58,895 nt of DNA from Thermosediminibacterales bacterium (GTDB lineage Bacteria > Bacillota > Thermosediminibacteria > Koleobacterales > JARRCM01), in contig JARRCM010000011.1 of assembly GCA_029982205.1 (NCBI GenBank), positions 1 to 58,895 on the forward strand, read 5' to 3'. Below the pieces are notes generated by a model. That model saw nothing but the letters and a program-made list of their open reading frames with translations. It was not told where the DNA came from and searched no databases. Positions within the stretch are counted from its first letter, which is position 1. Each line of letters begins with the position of its first letter. A program made the translations under genes and the position numbers. This document shows, one piece after another, positions 51,743-58,895 of this stretch.

Positions 51743-53765
51743 CTTTGATCACCTTCTCTAATTTCTCTCTTATCCTCTCTTCTAACTCGATAATTTCCTT
51801 CAGTATCTCTTCTGACGGGCGCAGGGGCTGGTATTTGTAGAAATGCCTGGTAAACGGGATTTCATAGCCGATTTTGGTCTTGCTTTCGTCAATCCAGGCA
51901 TCGGGTACATGTGGCTTGACCTCCCGTTCAAAGTAAGCATGGATGTCCTCCTTCAGAGGGACATTCTCTGTATCCCGCAGGTCGGGATCGGGTTCGGGGT
52001 TGCCCTTGGCGTCGGTGCAGATATCGGCGGTTTCATCTTTTTCTGAAAGCCCAGCGAGCAGTATTTTCAAGAGCTTGCTGTCCAGGGGGAGGCACGCTTC
52101 TTTAAATGCCTTTTTCAGTGCTTTTGTGAATTCGTCCCTGTTTTTGTAGAGGACTGTCCCGTCCATGGTCTGGAGTATCTCAATAATCCTTTTTTGCAGT
52201 TCCCTGCCTTCTTCTATCTCCTTTACACCTGCCGCGCCCTTTTTCCTGGACTCGGCAAGTTTGATAAACCTTTTTTCTCTTTTCAGGTTTTCAATCCGTT
52301 CTTCATTTACCATAAAGTTTAAACGCAACGGCCTTTCGACTACTATTTTTTGGTAGCCAAAATCCTCGTTGTCAAAGATCTTGCAGTATTCGTTCTCTTT
52401 GAATTCCCCGTAAATGCGGGTAATTTCCTTAATCTGCTCTTCTGTTATTTCATTGCGCTTGTTACCGAGGCTTTTCCGCATCTTTTTATAAAAGTCTACC
52501 GCATTGACAAGCTGGATTTTTCCCTTCCTTACAGGGCCTTTTTTCGGGTCGGCGTTTTTGCGGTTGGTGACAATCCAGATGTAGGTAGATATGCCGGTAT
52601 TGTAGAAAAGCTGGTCTGGAAGGGCCACAATGCCTTCCAGCATATCGTTTTCGATAATCCAGCGGCGGATTTCCGATTCACCCGAGCCTGCATCGCCTGT
52701 AAAGAGAGAAGAGCCGTTGAAAATGATGGCTATTCGGCTTCCCTTTTCGTCATCCCGCATTTTTGATATAAGGTGCTGCAGGAAAAGTAGGGAACCGTCG
52801 GACACCCTGGGTGTCCCTGCCCCGAACCTGCCGTTAAATCCCTGAGTTTCACATTCTTCCTTGATAAACTTCTCCTGCTTCTTCCAGTCTACGCCGAAGG
52901 GAGGATTGGTAAGCATGTAGCGGAATTTTTTGTCTTTGTGCCCGTCCTGGGTAAAGCTGTCGCCTAAAATGATGTTGTCGGCGTTCTGCCCCTTGATGAG
53001 CATGTCCGCCTTGCAGATAGCGTAGGACTGGGGGTTGATTTCCTGCCCGAAAAGCTCCACCTGGATGTCGGGGTTCAGCTCCCGCATGTAGTTTTCCGCC
53101 ACCGAAAGCATACCTCCTGTACCCGCACAGCAGTCGTAAACGGTAACAATCAGCCCTTTCTGGGTGAGTTCCTCGTTGTCCTCGTTCAGCAAAATGTTTA
53201 CCATGAGCTTGATGACCTCGCGGGGTGTGTAGTGGTCGCCCGCTTCGCCGTGTTCCGAGAATCGGCGGATGAGTTCCTCAAAGATGTAGCCCATTTCGGT
53301 ATTGCTTACGGTTTCAGGGTGGAAGTCAACCTTGGAAAACTCCGACACCACGAGGTAAAGGAGGTTGTTGTCATTCAGCTTGGTAATCTGCTTGTCAAAA
53401 TCGAAATACTCGATGATCTCCCGCGCGTTTTTGGAAAAACCGTTGATATAGCTGCGGAAGTTTTGGACGATGTTGTCAGGGTCGGCAAGCAGCTTTTCGA
53501 AGTCATACTTACTGATATTGTGAAAGTTCTGTCCCGATATTTTATTGAGAATAGGATCCATGTTGTGAAGCCCCATTTTCTTAAGTTCCTCATATTTTTT
53601 GAGGACTTTCTCTTTTGTTGGTGCCAGCACGCAGTCAAAACGGCGCAGTACTGCCATGGGAAGAATCACATCCCCGTACTGTTCCTTTTTATAAGGTCCC
53701 CTCAAGAGTTCCGCTATTGTCCAGACAAAATTTACTTTATCCTGAAAGTTGTTCACTGATATCAC
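51732..53765 (-). CDS. hsdM: Type I restriction enzyme DNA methyltransferase subunit
   Basis: A 677-residue N6-adenine methyltransferase. The N-terminal helical domain begins with LRGPYKKEQYGDVILPMAVL, the SAM motif is VYDCCAGTGGMLSVAE near residue 209 and the catalytic NPPF motif is LTNPPFGVDWKK near residue 286. GDHYTPREVI near residue 178 is typical. A C-terminal extension of about 150 residues with coiled character exceeds the classic EcoKI size but is common in this subgroup. It overlaps hsdS by 11 bases and heads the operon. Confidence 0.95.
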   Translation of the reverse strand: MISVNNFQDKVNFVWTIAELLRGPYKKEQYGDVILPMAVLRRFDCVLAPTKEKVLKKYEELKKMGLHNMDPILNKISGQNFHNISKYDFEKLLADPDNIVQNFRSYINGFSKNAREIIEYFDFDKQITKLNDNNLLYLVVSEFSKVDFHPETVSNTEMGYIFEELIRRFSEHGEAGDHYTPREVIKLMVNILLNEDNEELTQKGLIVTVYDCCAGTGGMLSVAENYMRELNPDIQVELFGQEINPQSYAICKADMLIKGQNADNIILGDSFTQDGHKDKKFRYMLTNPPFGVDWKKQEKFIKEECETQGFNGRFGAGTPRVSDGSLLFLQHLISKMRDDEKGSRIAIIFNGSSLFTGDAGSGESEIRRWIIENDMLEGIVALPDQLFYNTGISTYIWIVTNRKNADPKKGPVRKGKIQLVNAVDFYKKMRKSLGNKRNEITEEQIKEITRIYGEFKENEYCKIFDNEDFGYQKIVVERPLRLNFMVNEERIENLKREKRFIKLAESRKKGAAGVKEIEEGRELQKRIIEILQTMDGTVLYKNRDEFTKALKKAFKEACLPLDSKLLKILLAGLSEKDETADICTDAKGNPEPDPDLRDTENVPLKEDIHAYFEREVKPHVPDAWIDESKTKIGYEIPFTRHFYKYQPLRPSEEILKEIIELEERIREKLEKVIKDGI

Positions 53766-54085
53766 CTCTGCAAAATTTCTTTGCTCTACATAATATTACT
53801 ATATTTCGCCTTTAACTGTTAAATCTTAATTTTAATTATAGAAAACAATAGCCTACAAATATTTTTGATTTTGCCTATATAAGCAAAAAACTTCCCGCTG
53901 GAGTGCAGGAAGTATTCTGCCTCTTTTTCGTCTGCTGTCCAATGCCATCTATATCTTCTCTTTGATATGCCTTCAATAGGATTTATTTTACAACTTGATT
54001 ATATTTTACCACTCTTGATTCTGCATATCAATATTATCTTGTCTTTTTTATATGCTTTTTTCTAGACGCTAATACAAATCCTTAA
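53766..54085. other. Intergenic stretch upstream of hsdM
   Basis: About 320 bases of AT-rich sequence. The only structure I see is the minus-strand terminator at 53884-53913. The hsd promoter must lie between it and 53765, but no clear -35/-10 pair stands out. Confidence 0.6.
53884..53913 (-). terminator. Terminator of the diguanylate cyclase transcript
   Basis: On the minus strand ACTTCC (53913-53908) pairs with GGAAGT (53895-53890) and is followed by a run of T. The stem is short (6 bp) with a 12-base loop. Confidence 0.55.
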
Positions 54086-54223
54086 AAGAAGCAAATTGCC
54101 TTTTTAAACAATGCCCTTGGCAGTGCATCGGAAACAAGACACTGGCTCGTGATCGCCTTGGCCAACAATTATATTACCAAAGAAGATTATGCTTTGCTTG
54201 AGCAAAAGACGATTCAACTGTAA
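54086..54223 (+). pseudogene. Four-helix-bundle (23S rRNA intervening-sequence type) protein remnant
   Basis: From just after a TAA at 54083 the plus strand reads KKQIAFLNNALGSASETRHW, then LVIALANNYITKEDYALLEQ and a stop. This is the last third of the S23/four-helix-bundle family, whose conserved core is EAExxxWLxxA. The N-terminal two thirds are absent. The remnant overlaps antisense the last 50 bases of the diguanylate cyclase gene, suggesting a past insertion or deletion here. Confidence 0.6.
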
Positions 54224-54875
54224 CGATGAAATTCTTTTTCTCTTTTGCTTTATAAAGGGCTTCATCAGCAATTTTAATGAATTGTTCTGTACCTACATCC
54301 GCCCCTTCTTTTATTGAGGCTATACCGATACTCACAGTAATTTTACATGCAATTCTTTCATAAGAAAAAAGGTGATTTTCTACTATCGCTCTAATCCTAT
54401 CCGCAATTTTAAAAGCCTCTTTGGTATCAGTTTGGGGAAAAATTACCGCAAATTCCTCCCCGCCCCATCGGGCAATTATATCGTTTTTTCTTGTATTGCT
54501 TTGCAGAATTTCCGCAAATTGTTGCAATACTTGATCGCCTGCTATATGCCCGTATGTGTCATTTATGCTTTTGAAATTATCTATATCTATTAAAATTAGC
54601 GAGACTGGAGCTTTAGTTTTTAGTTCCGACAGTTTTATATAAAAATACTTCTTGTTGCGTAGGCCAGTTAGCGCATCAGTATGTACCTGTTGGTACAACT
54701 TTTTAATTAAGACACCACAGATTGTACTAATTACCATCTGGATTATTACAAAAGGCATCCATACCAGACCTTGATTATGGTTGTAATGTCTATCTATCAA
54801 AAAGGTAATAAGCCATAAGATTAGCCCACATGACAATAAAATAGCAGGAGCATATTTATACATTTTCTCCTTCAT
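54174..54875 (-). CDS. Membrane diguanylate cyclase (GGDEF)
   Basis: A 233-residue protein: two N-terminal transmembrane helices (about residues 9-30 and 38-60), then a GGDEF domain from residue 66 (DALTGLRNKKYFYIKL), with DIDNFKSINDTYGH near residue 98 and the active site RWGGEEFAVIF near residue 139. No RxxD inhibitory site is obvious. It should make c-di-GMP. The last residues (SSFAQAKHNLLW) are encoded antisense to the four-helix remnant and are probably not native. It overlaps the Spo0E-like fragment by 20 bases. Confidence 0.87.
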   Translation of the reverse strand: MKEKMYKYAPAILLSCGLILWLITFLIDRHYNHNQGLVWMPFVIIQMVISTICGVLIKKLYQQVHTDALTGLRNKKYFYIKLSELKTKAPVSLILIDIDNFKSINDTYGHIAGDQVLQQFAEILQSNTRKNDIIARWGGEEFAVIFPQTDTKEAFKIADRIRAIVENHLFSYERIACKITVSIGIASIKEGADVGTEQFIKIADEALYKAKEKKNFIVTVESSFAQAKHNLLW

Positions 54876-55005
54876 CTAAACCACCCTTTTGGCCTCCACT
54901 TTTCCGATAATATTCAACAATATATTTATCTATTTTTTGACTTATTTTCAGGAGAATTTCTCTGCTCATGTTCATATTTGCCGCATTAGCAAGGATACTT
55001 CTCAC
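54856..55005 (-). pseudogene. Spo0E-like gene copy 2, N-terminally deleted
   Basis: The sequence matches copy 1 (40926-41126) from ILANAANMNMS through SQKIDKYIVEYYRKSG, but about 39 bases holding the start codons and first helix have been lost: after the conserved GGGAGTGA the gene jumps directly to the equivalent of ARTILAN. The remaining GTG at 55005 overlaps the ribosome site, so translation is doubtful. Helix 1 of the two-helix hairpin is incomplete. It may still be made as a 49-residue peptide, but I call it a pseudogene. Confidence 0.65.
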
Positions 55006-55031
55006 TCCCTGTAAAAAACACCGCAAATATA

Positions 55032-55060
55032 ATTTTACATCAAATATTGGCTTATTGCAA
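55032..55060 (-). promoter_or_regulatory. Promoter of Spo0E-like copy 2
   Basis: Minus strand: TTGCAA (55060-55055), 17-base spacer, TAAAAT (55037-55032), the same arrangement as in copy 1. It would now drive transcription into the diguanylate cyclase gene. Confidence 0.68.
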
Positions 55061-55126
55061 ATAATAAATATGCGCACACATCAAATTCAGATATAGCTTA
55101 AAATTAGATAAAGTTAAAAGTAGAGA

Positions 55127-55513
55127 GTGAAAAAAGTGGAGATAGATAACAAGGCCATTGGGCAGAGGATACGGGAAGAAAGAGAAAATCTCGGACTTTC
55201 GCGGGAAGAGTTTGCAGAAATCATAGAGCTTTCGGACTACTATGTCGGGCAATTGGAACGGGGAGAGAGGCAAATGAGTCTCCCCGTTTTGGTTAAAGTC
55301 GCCAATTGTTTACATGTTTCTTTAGATTACCTGATTTTCGGAAAAACCGCTAATGATGCTTATTATGTTCACGATGTTCGTAATATCTATGAGGCATGTG
55401 ACAGTGATAAAGACATGGAGATAAATAGTTTACTCAACAAGTGCTCGCCGAAAGAATTAGAATTAGTCAAAAAACTTATAAAAACTATTCTTCCTTATAT
55501 AGGCAAAAACTAA
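55127..55513 (+). CDS. XRE-family regulator (copy 2)
   Basis: A 128-residue helix-turn-helix protein closely similar to the one at 41271-41654 along its whole length (GQRIREERENLGLSREEFA, LSDYYVGQLERGERQMSL, CDSDKDMEINSLLNKCSP). Start is GTG 55127 with AGAGAG just upstream. It shares the divergent promoter region with the truncated Spo0E-like gene and the diguanylate cyclase. It is likely to bind the same operator as copy 1, because the intergenic DNA is conserved too. Confidence 0.87.
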   Translation: MKKVEIDNKAIGQRIREERENLGLSREEFAEIIELSDYYVGQLERGERQMSLPVLVKVANCLHVSLDYLIFGKTANDAYYVHDVRNIYEACDSDKDMEINSLLNKCSPKELELVKKLIKTILPYIGKN

Positions 55514-55599
55514 AAGAGCTATTTTATTCATAGCTGCTTCTTAACTTAATACGCCCCTTTGGTACAAGCGCAAATAAGGGATGATGATATAATATAACC

Positions 55600-56460
55600 T
55601 CATCCTCGCCTTTTATGTCTTTCGCTCCGTCTGCCTCTTGGCAACACTTGTGAACACAATGAGGAAACATGAAACATTTGGTATCCTTTCTGAACCATTC
55701 GAATAGCTTCGTCTGGAGGTAACGGTTTGCTGAAATAATAACCTTGAACTTTATCGCACCCGCGCTCTACGAGATAATCAAGCTGCTCTCTTGTTTCCAC
55801 ACCTTCAGCGGTTACATCGAGTCCCATCCTGTGTCCCAATAAAATAATCGCATCAACAATAGCCTTATTTACATCTACCTTTATCTCACTCACAAACGAC
55901 TTGTCAATTTTTAACCCATCAACCGTAAATTTTTGCATGTATCTGAAAGAACTGTTTTCCGTTCCGAAATCATCTATTATTATTTTAACACCCATTTCCT
56001 TCAAGCGATAAAGGTTTCTAACCACCGTGTCCATTGCTTCTATAAGGACGGTTTCAGTAATCTCCAGTTCCAGGTATCTCGGTTCAAGTTCAATTTCGTT
56101 TAGTATATCAAACACAACCTTTGCGAAATCAGGCTGCTGCAGCTGATGCACTGAAACATTCACCGAAATACTGAAACCAGAACACCCCATATTAAGCCAT
56201 TCTTTCATTTGCCTACAAGCTGTCCTTAATACCCATTCACCTATAGGTATTATTTGTCGTGTCTCTTCAGCAACAGGAATAAAATGGATGGGACTAATCA
56301 TCCCCTTTTTGGGATGCTGCCATCTTAATAGTGCCTCCATGCTCGCTACTTTACCAGTCCTTACATCAATAAGAGGCTGATAGCACAGAAAGAGCTGATC
56401 TTTTTCCAAAGCCAACCTTAAATCTCTCTTTATTTCGTTGGCAAATTCGACCTCACTCAT
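55600..56460 (-). CDS. EAL-domain c-di-GMP phosphodiesterase (C-terminal half of a split protein)
   Basis: A 286-residue EAL domain: MEALLRWQHP (EAL motif, about residue 38), LEITETVL near residue 127, DDFGTENSSFRYMQ near residue 157, DKSFV near 180 and AEGVETREQLDYL near residue 208. Catalytic residues appear intact, so c-di-GMP hydrolysis is expected. In the same frame the codons before the ATG read GENGFQYFDSTT, the normal linker from a GGDEF domain, which shows it was once fused to the upstream gene. ATGA overlap with that gene may allow coupling. Confidence 0.87.
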   Translation of the reverse strand: MSEVEFANEIKRDLRLALEKDQLFLCYQPLIDVRTGKVASMEALLRWQHPKKGMISPIHFIPVAEETRQIIPIGEWVLRTACRQMKEWLNMGCSGFSISVNVSVHQLQQPDFAKVVFDILNEIELEPRYLELEITETVLIEAMDTVVRNLYRLKEMGVKIIIDDFGTENSSFRYMQKFTVDGLKIDKSFVSEIKVDVNKAIVDAIILLGHRMGLDVTAEGVETREQLDYLVERGCDKVQGYYFSKPLPPDEAIRMVQKGYQMFHVSSLCSQVLPRGRRSERHKRRG

Positions 56461-57959
56461 AGTAGTGCTGTCAAAATATTGAAAACCATTTTCCCCTTTC
56501 CTTTAGCCTTGTACATAGCCATATCTGCATTTTTGAGTATAGCTCTCTCACTTTTTCCGTGGTCAGGATATATGGCAATACCTATGCTAACAGTGAGATA
56601 CAATTCATGATTATTGAACTTTATTGGTTGGTTGAACAGTTCCAATATTCTGTTTGCAACCTTATCCGTATCGTCAATACTAATTATGTCAGGCAGTAAA
56701 ATGATAAACTCATCACCGCCCACTCTGGATACTGTGTCTGATTCACGCAAACACGCTGTCAGCTTCTCGGCAATCTTTTTCAACAGCTTGTCACCTATAT
56801 GATGTCCAAAGGAGTCGTTGATGGTTTTGAAATTATCAAGGTCAACAAAAAGCACTGCAAGTTTCTTCTCATTCTTTCTTGCATCTGCCATGGCAACTTT
56901 GAGCCTATCCATAAAAACATCCCTACGCGGCAGGTCGGTTAAATGGTCATAGAATGCCATATACTTTAACTTACTTTCCATTTGCTTCCGCCCAGTAATA
57001 TCCGTATGCGAGCCTGCTATCCTTATGGCTCTGCCCTCTTCATCCCATAATGCCTTCCCCCTGCTTAGAATCCATATATATCTACCGTCCTTTGTTTTGA
57101 TCCTGTATTCGCATAAGTAAAATGGCGTCTTTTTTTCAAGATGCCTATGTAGATTATTGATGACTCTTTTGACATCTTTGGGATGGATAAATTTAGTCCA
57201 TGTTTCATAGTAGTTGTTTACTACTTCTTTATCAAAACCTATAACATCTTTCAATCTCTCGGATATGTATGCTGTGTCCGTTAGCAAATCCCAGTCCCAT
57301 AGTCCATCGCTTGCTCCTTCAACTACCAGTCTGTAGCGTTCTTCACTCCTTTTCAATGCATCCTGCTGCCTCTGTATTTCAATTAAATTCTGTCTCAACT
57401 TTTCTTCCTGGACCATAAGTTTTTCATTCATTGCAGATAGCTCTTCCTGTTGAGCCATCAATTCCTCGTTTAAATCAAGAAGGTTATCATTTGCTTCTTT
57501 AAGTTTTATTTCAACATTTTTTAGGTCTGTAATGTCTATACCAGTAGAAACAACATACTTGTTACCTTTATCATCATAAACAATACTGTTATACCACATA
57601 ATATAAATTTTTCTGCCATCGTTCAAAACCATTGGGTTTTCACATTTGTAACGAGTATCCCTATCTTCAGTACTGTTCAAATGTTCTTTTATACGGTTTA
57701 CTACGTCTTCGGGAATTATTGAACATATGTTTATTCTTTCTGTTTGTTCCTCAACCACTATATCAATTACAGCCTGGGTATATCTGTTGAACCAAACTAC
57801 TCTACCATCCAGTGCCCAGACTACTATAAGCATCTGCTCGTTTTCAAGAATTCTACTCAAGAATTCTTCTTTCTTTTTAAGATAAGCAATTGATTTCTTG
57901 GATTCTTCAATAAAACTCCTATTATTCTCAATACGCAACTTCTTGCTGTCATTTGTCAT
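56457..57959 (-). CDS. PAS-PAS-GGDEF diguanylate cyclase (N-terminal half of a split protein)
   Basis: A 500-residue cytoplasmic sensor: PAS at about residues 30-150, a coiled coil (about 150-205), a second PAS with PAC (about 205-330, GLWDWDLLTDTAYIS and YRIKTKDGRYIWILSRGKA), then GGDEF (about 335-500) with DHLTDLPRRDVFMDRL and active site RVGGDEFIILLPD near residue 418. The last residues (KMVFNILTALL) are out of the family frame: after AAGGGG the frame has shifted, and the expected ENGFQYFD reads in the frame of the EAL gene. No membrane helix is seen. Confidence 0.88.
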   Translation of the reverse strand: MTNDSKKLRIENNRSFIEESKKSIAYLKKKEEFLSRILENEQMLIVVWALDGRVVWFNRYTQAVIDIVVEEQTERINICSIIPEDVVNRIKEHLNSTEDRDTRYKCENPMVLNDGRKIYIMWYNSIVYDDKGNKYVVSTGIDITDLKNVEIKLKEANDNLLDLNEELMAQQEELSAMNEKLMVQEEKLRQNLIEIQRQQDALKRSEERYRLVVEGASDGLWDWDLLTDTAYISERLKDVIGFDKEVVNNYYETWTKFIHPKDVKRVINNLHRHLEKKTPFYLCEYRIKTKDGRYIWILSRGKALWDEEGRAIRIAGSHTDITGRKQMESKLKYMAFYDHLTDLPRRDVFMDRLKVAMADARKNEKKLAVLFVDLDNFKTINDSFGHHIGDKLLKKIAEKLTACLRESDTVSRVGGDEFIILLPDIISIDDTDKVANRILELFNQPIKFNNHELYLTVSIGIAIYPDHGKSERAILKNADMAMYKAKGKGKMVFNILTALL

Positions 57960-58169
57960 AAAATTCTCCTTTCCGGCTTGCCAACCACTGCCTGCTGGCT
58001 GGTTTTCAAATTTGGATTCCTAACTGTTTTTATTTTTTAGTATTCCATGGGAACCCCCTGCTAAATAAAATAATAAAGCAACAATATTATGAATTTTGTT
58101 ACCCGAATTTATGTTATTCGACAAAAAAGGTTTTATCTCCTTCAAAAAAAATTTTTTTTACACTTTTCA

Positions 58170-58895
58170 GATCCCTGAACATCTCCGAAAAATATCAGGG
58201 GTGTACTGAGCCATAGTTTCGTTCACAGGTAATTTTTTGTATCGAGTATCCCAGGGTATTATTGATATATCAAAGAGATTTTTAATAAAAAGAGATAGAT
58301 AATCCAGGTTAACAACAGGCATAGCCCCTATAGGAGGTTGAAGCACCGCCGAATTCTTCACCATTATCAGTTTGGAAAAACAGGCGGTGATTAACCCCGA
58401 AAGTTCTCAACCATAATTCAATAAGAGCATAAAAGTTAGCCCATTTATAAAGCTTAAAGAATGGCATAAGCTATAAACCGAAGTCTTGTTTAGTGTATTG
58501 AAAAAGAGGTAATTTATTTTTAAATATTGCGGCATAGACTGTATGAGGTAAAGCCTTTTGATCAGCGATATGTTTAAGTATAATATCGTTTAGAACCGTT
58601 TTTAGTTTGTTTTTTTCCACACCGTATTCCATAACGTCTGAGGATATTTCTGATAGTATAGGGAGACAGAGGTATTCTCATAGAACGTTTTAAGTTGAAA
58701 GCCAATCTTATAGGTCCCAGGTTGGTAGACTTGGCCAATTTAACAACGATGTCTTCGATGTGTTTGGGTGTTCTTTTGGGCATAGGGGATTTAGGCCCGC
58801 GTTTTAAGATACATGACTGAATGTTTTGATTAGATTCAAGATACCGTTTTCGGAGTTTATAGACCCATCTAACAGAGATACCCATAATTTCAGCC
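58170..58895 (-). pseudogene. Degenerate insertion-sequence transposase (integrase-core type), runs off the window
   Basis: The 5' part (58895-58574, beginning outside the window) encodes a helix-turn-helix: AEIMGISVRWVYKLRKRYLE, then TIRNILRRYGIRCGKKQ. After a stop the next frame gives IADQKALPHTVYAAIFKNKL and PLFQYTKQDFG (about 58570-58478), and another frame gives LRTFGVNHRLFFQTDNGEEF (58351-58400), the catalytic D-N-E region of DDE integrase cores. Several frameshifts and deletions disrupt it. The open frame at 58167-58364 is probably out-of-frame residue. Terminal inverted repeats cannot be judged because one end lies outside. Confidence 0.72.

Noticed and set aside
57960-58166. c-di-GMP riboswitch upstream of the PAS-GGDEF gene
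   Set aside because: A short CCAGCC/GGTTGG hairpin is present near 57980-58005, but the conserved GEMM core sequences are absent.
58167-58364. A 65-residue open frame as an independent gene
   Set aside because: It overlaps in another frame the QTDNGEEF-coding part of a broken transposase and lacks a ribosome site; it is treated as part of the pseudogene.

Overview
The window reads as chromosome of a low-GC, spore-forming anaerobic Firmicute (Clostridia). Evidence is AT-rich intergenic DNA with AGGAGG-type ribosome sites, a GerW-like spore protein, Spo0E-like phosphatase genes, ferredoxin-linked indolepyruvate oxidoreductase, short-form ThiC, Fe-S two-subunit fumarase, and TPP and c-di-AMP riboswitches. 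A Tepidanaerobacter/Thermosediminibacter-like organism would fit, but that is a guess from gene content.

Layout. 0-2.3 kb: a PEP/pyruvate-binding protein on the minus strand and, upstream of it, a 420-base GC-rich non-coding element full of strong hairpins with a four-times repeated 14-base box (candidate structured RNA). 2.3-4.8 kb: a persulfide-handling set (CoA-disulfide-reductase-like flavoprotein fused to rhodanese, TusA, DsrE-like). 4.8-9.4 kb: a TPP-riboswitch-controlled thiamine operon thiM-thiE-HAD phosphatase-thiD-thiC, then lplA. 10.5-14.3 kb (minus): fumarase alpha/beta and malic enzyme (fumarate to malate to pyruvate), behind a sigma54-type ATPase gene that lacks the GAFTGA loop. 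14.5-19.4 kb: CBM25-like protein, lipoprotein, MazG-like, Lgt, GntR/FCD regulator, GerW-like and LysM proteins. 19.6-25 kb (minus): tRNA-Ala(CGC), alanine-glyoxylate aminotransferase, a HOGA-like aldolase, alanine dehydrogenase and an NSS sodium symporter with its 33-residue MetS-like partner. These together suggest linked glyoxylate/alanine/glycine metabolism. 25-29 kb: tyrS, rarD, an MBL hydrolase and an HD protein.

29-34 kb (minus): an ion/osmolyte block. A c-di-AMP (ydaO/yuaA-type) riboswitch and terminator precede a 50-residue membrane protein and an APC permease with tandem UspA domains. trkH follows, next to a 5'-truncated trkA remnant. 34-41 kb: a PTS EIIC-like permease with an unusual N-terminal domain, 5-formyl-THF cyclo-ligase, a second hairpin cluster, a ProC/ComER-like reductase, sdpRI, a carboxymuconolactone decarboxylase-like protein, and an HlyD-type adaptor beside a collapsed FtsX-type permease pseudogene.

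41-58.9 kb: a divergent spo0E-like/XRE-regulator module occurs twice in the same orientation (40.9-41.7 and 54.9-55.5 kb), including a conserved promoter between the two genes. The copies bracket about 13 kb holding an aryl-pyruvate/arylacetate cluster (paaK, iorA, iorB, paaK, ACT), a complete type I restriction-modification operon (hsdM-hsdS-hsdR), a broken four-helix-bundle gene and a membrane diguanylate cyclase. The right copy of the Spo0E gene has lost its N-terminus. Beyond it, a PAS-GGDEF-EAL protein is split in two by an apparent one-base deletion in a G-run, and the window ends in a degenerate insertion-sequence transposase. No CRISPR array or rRNA was seen.
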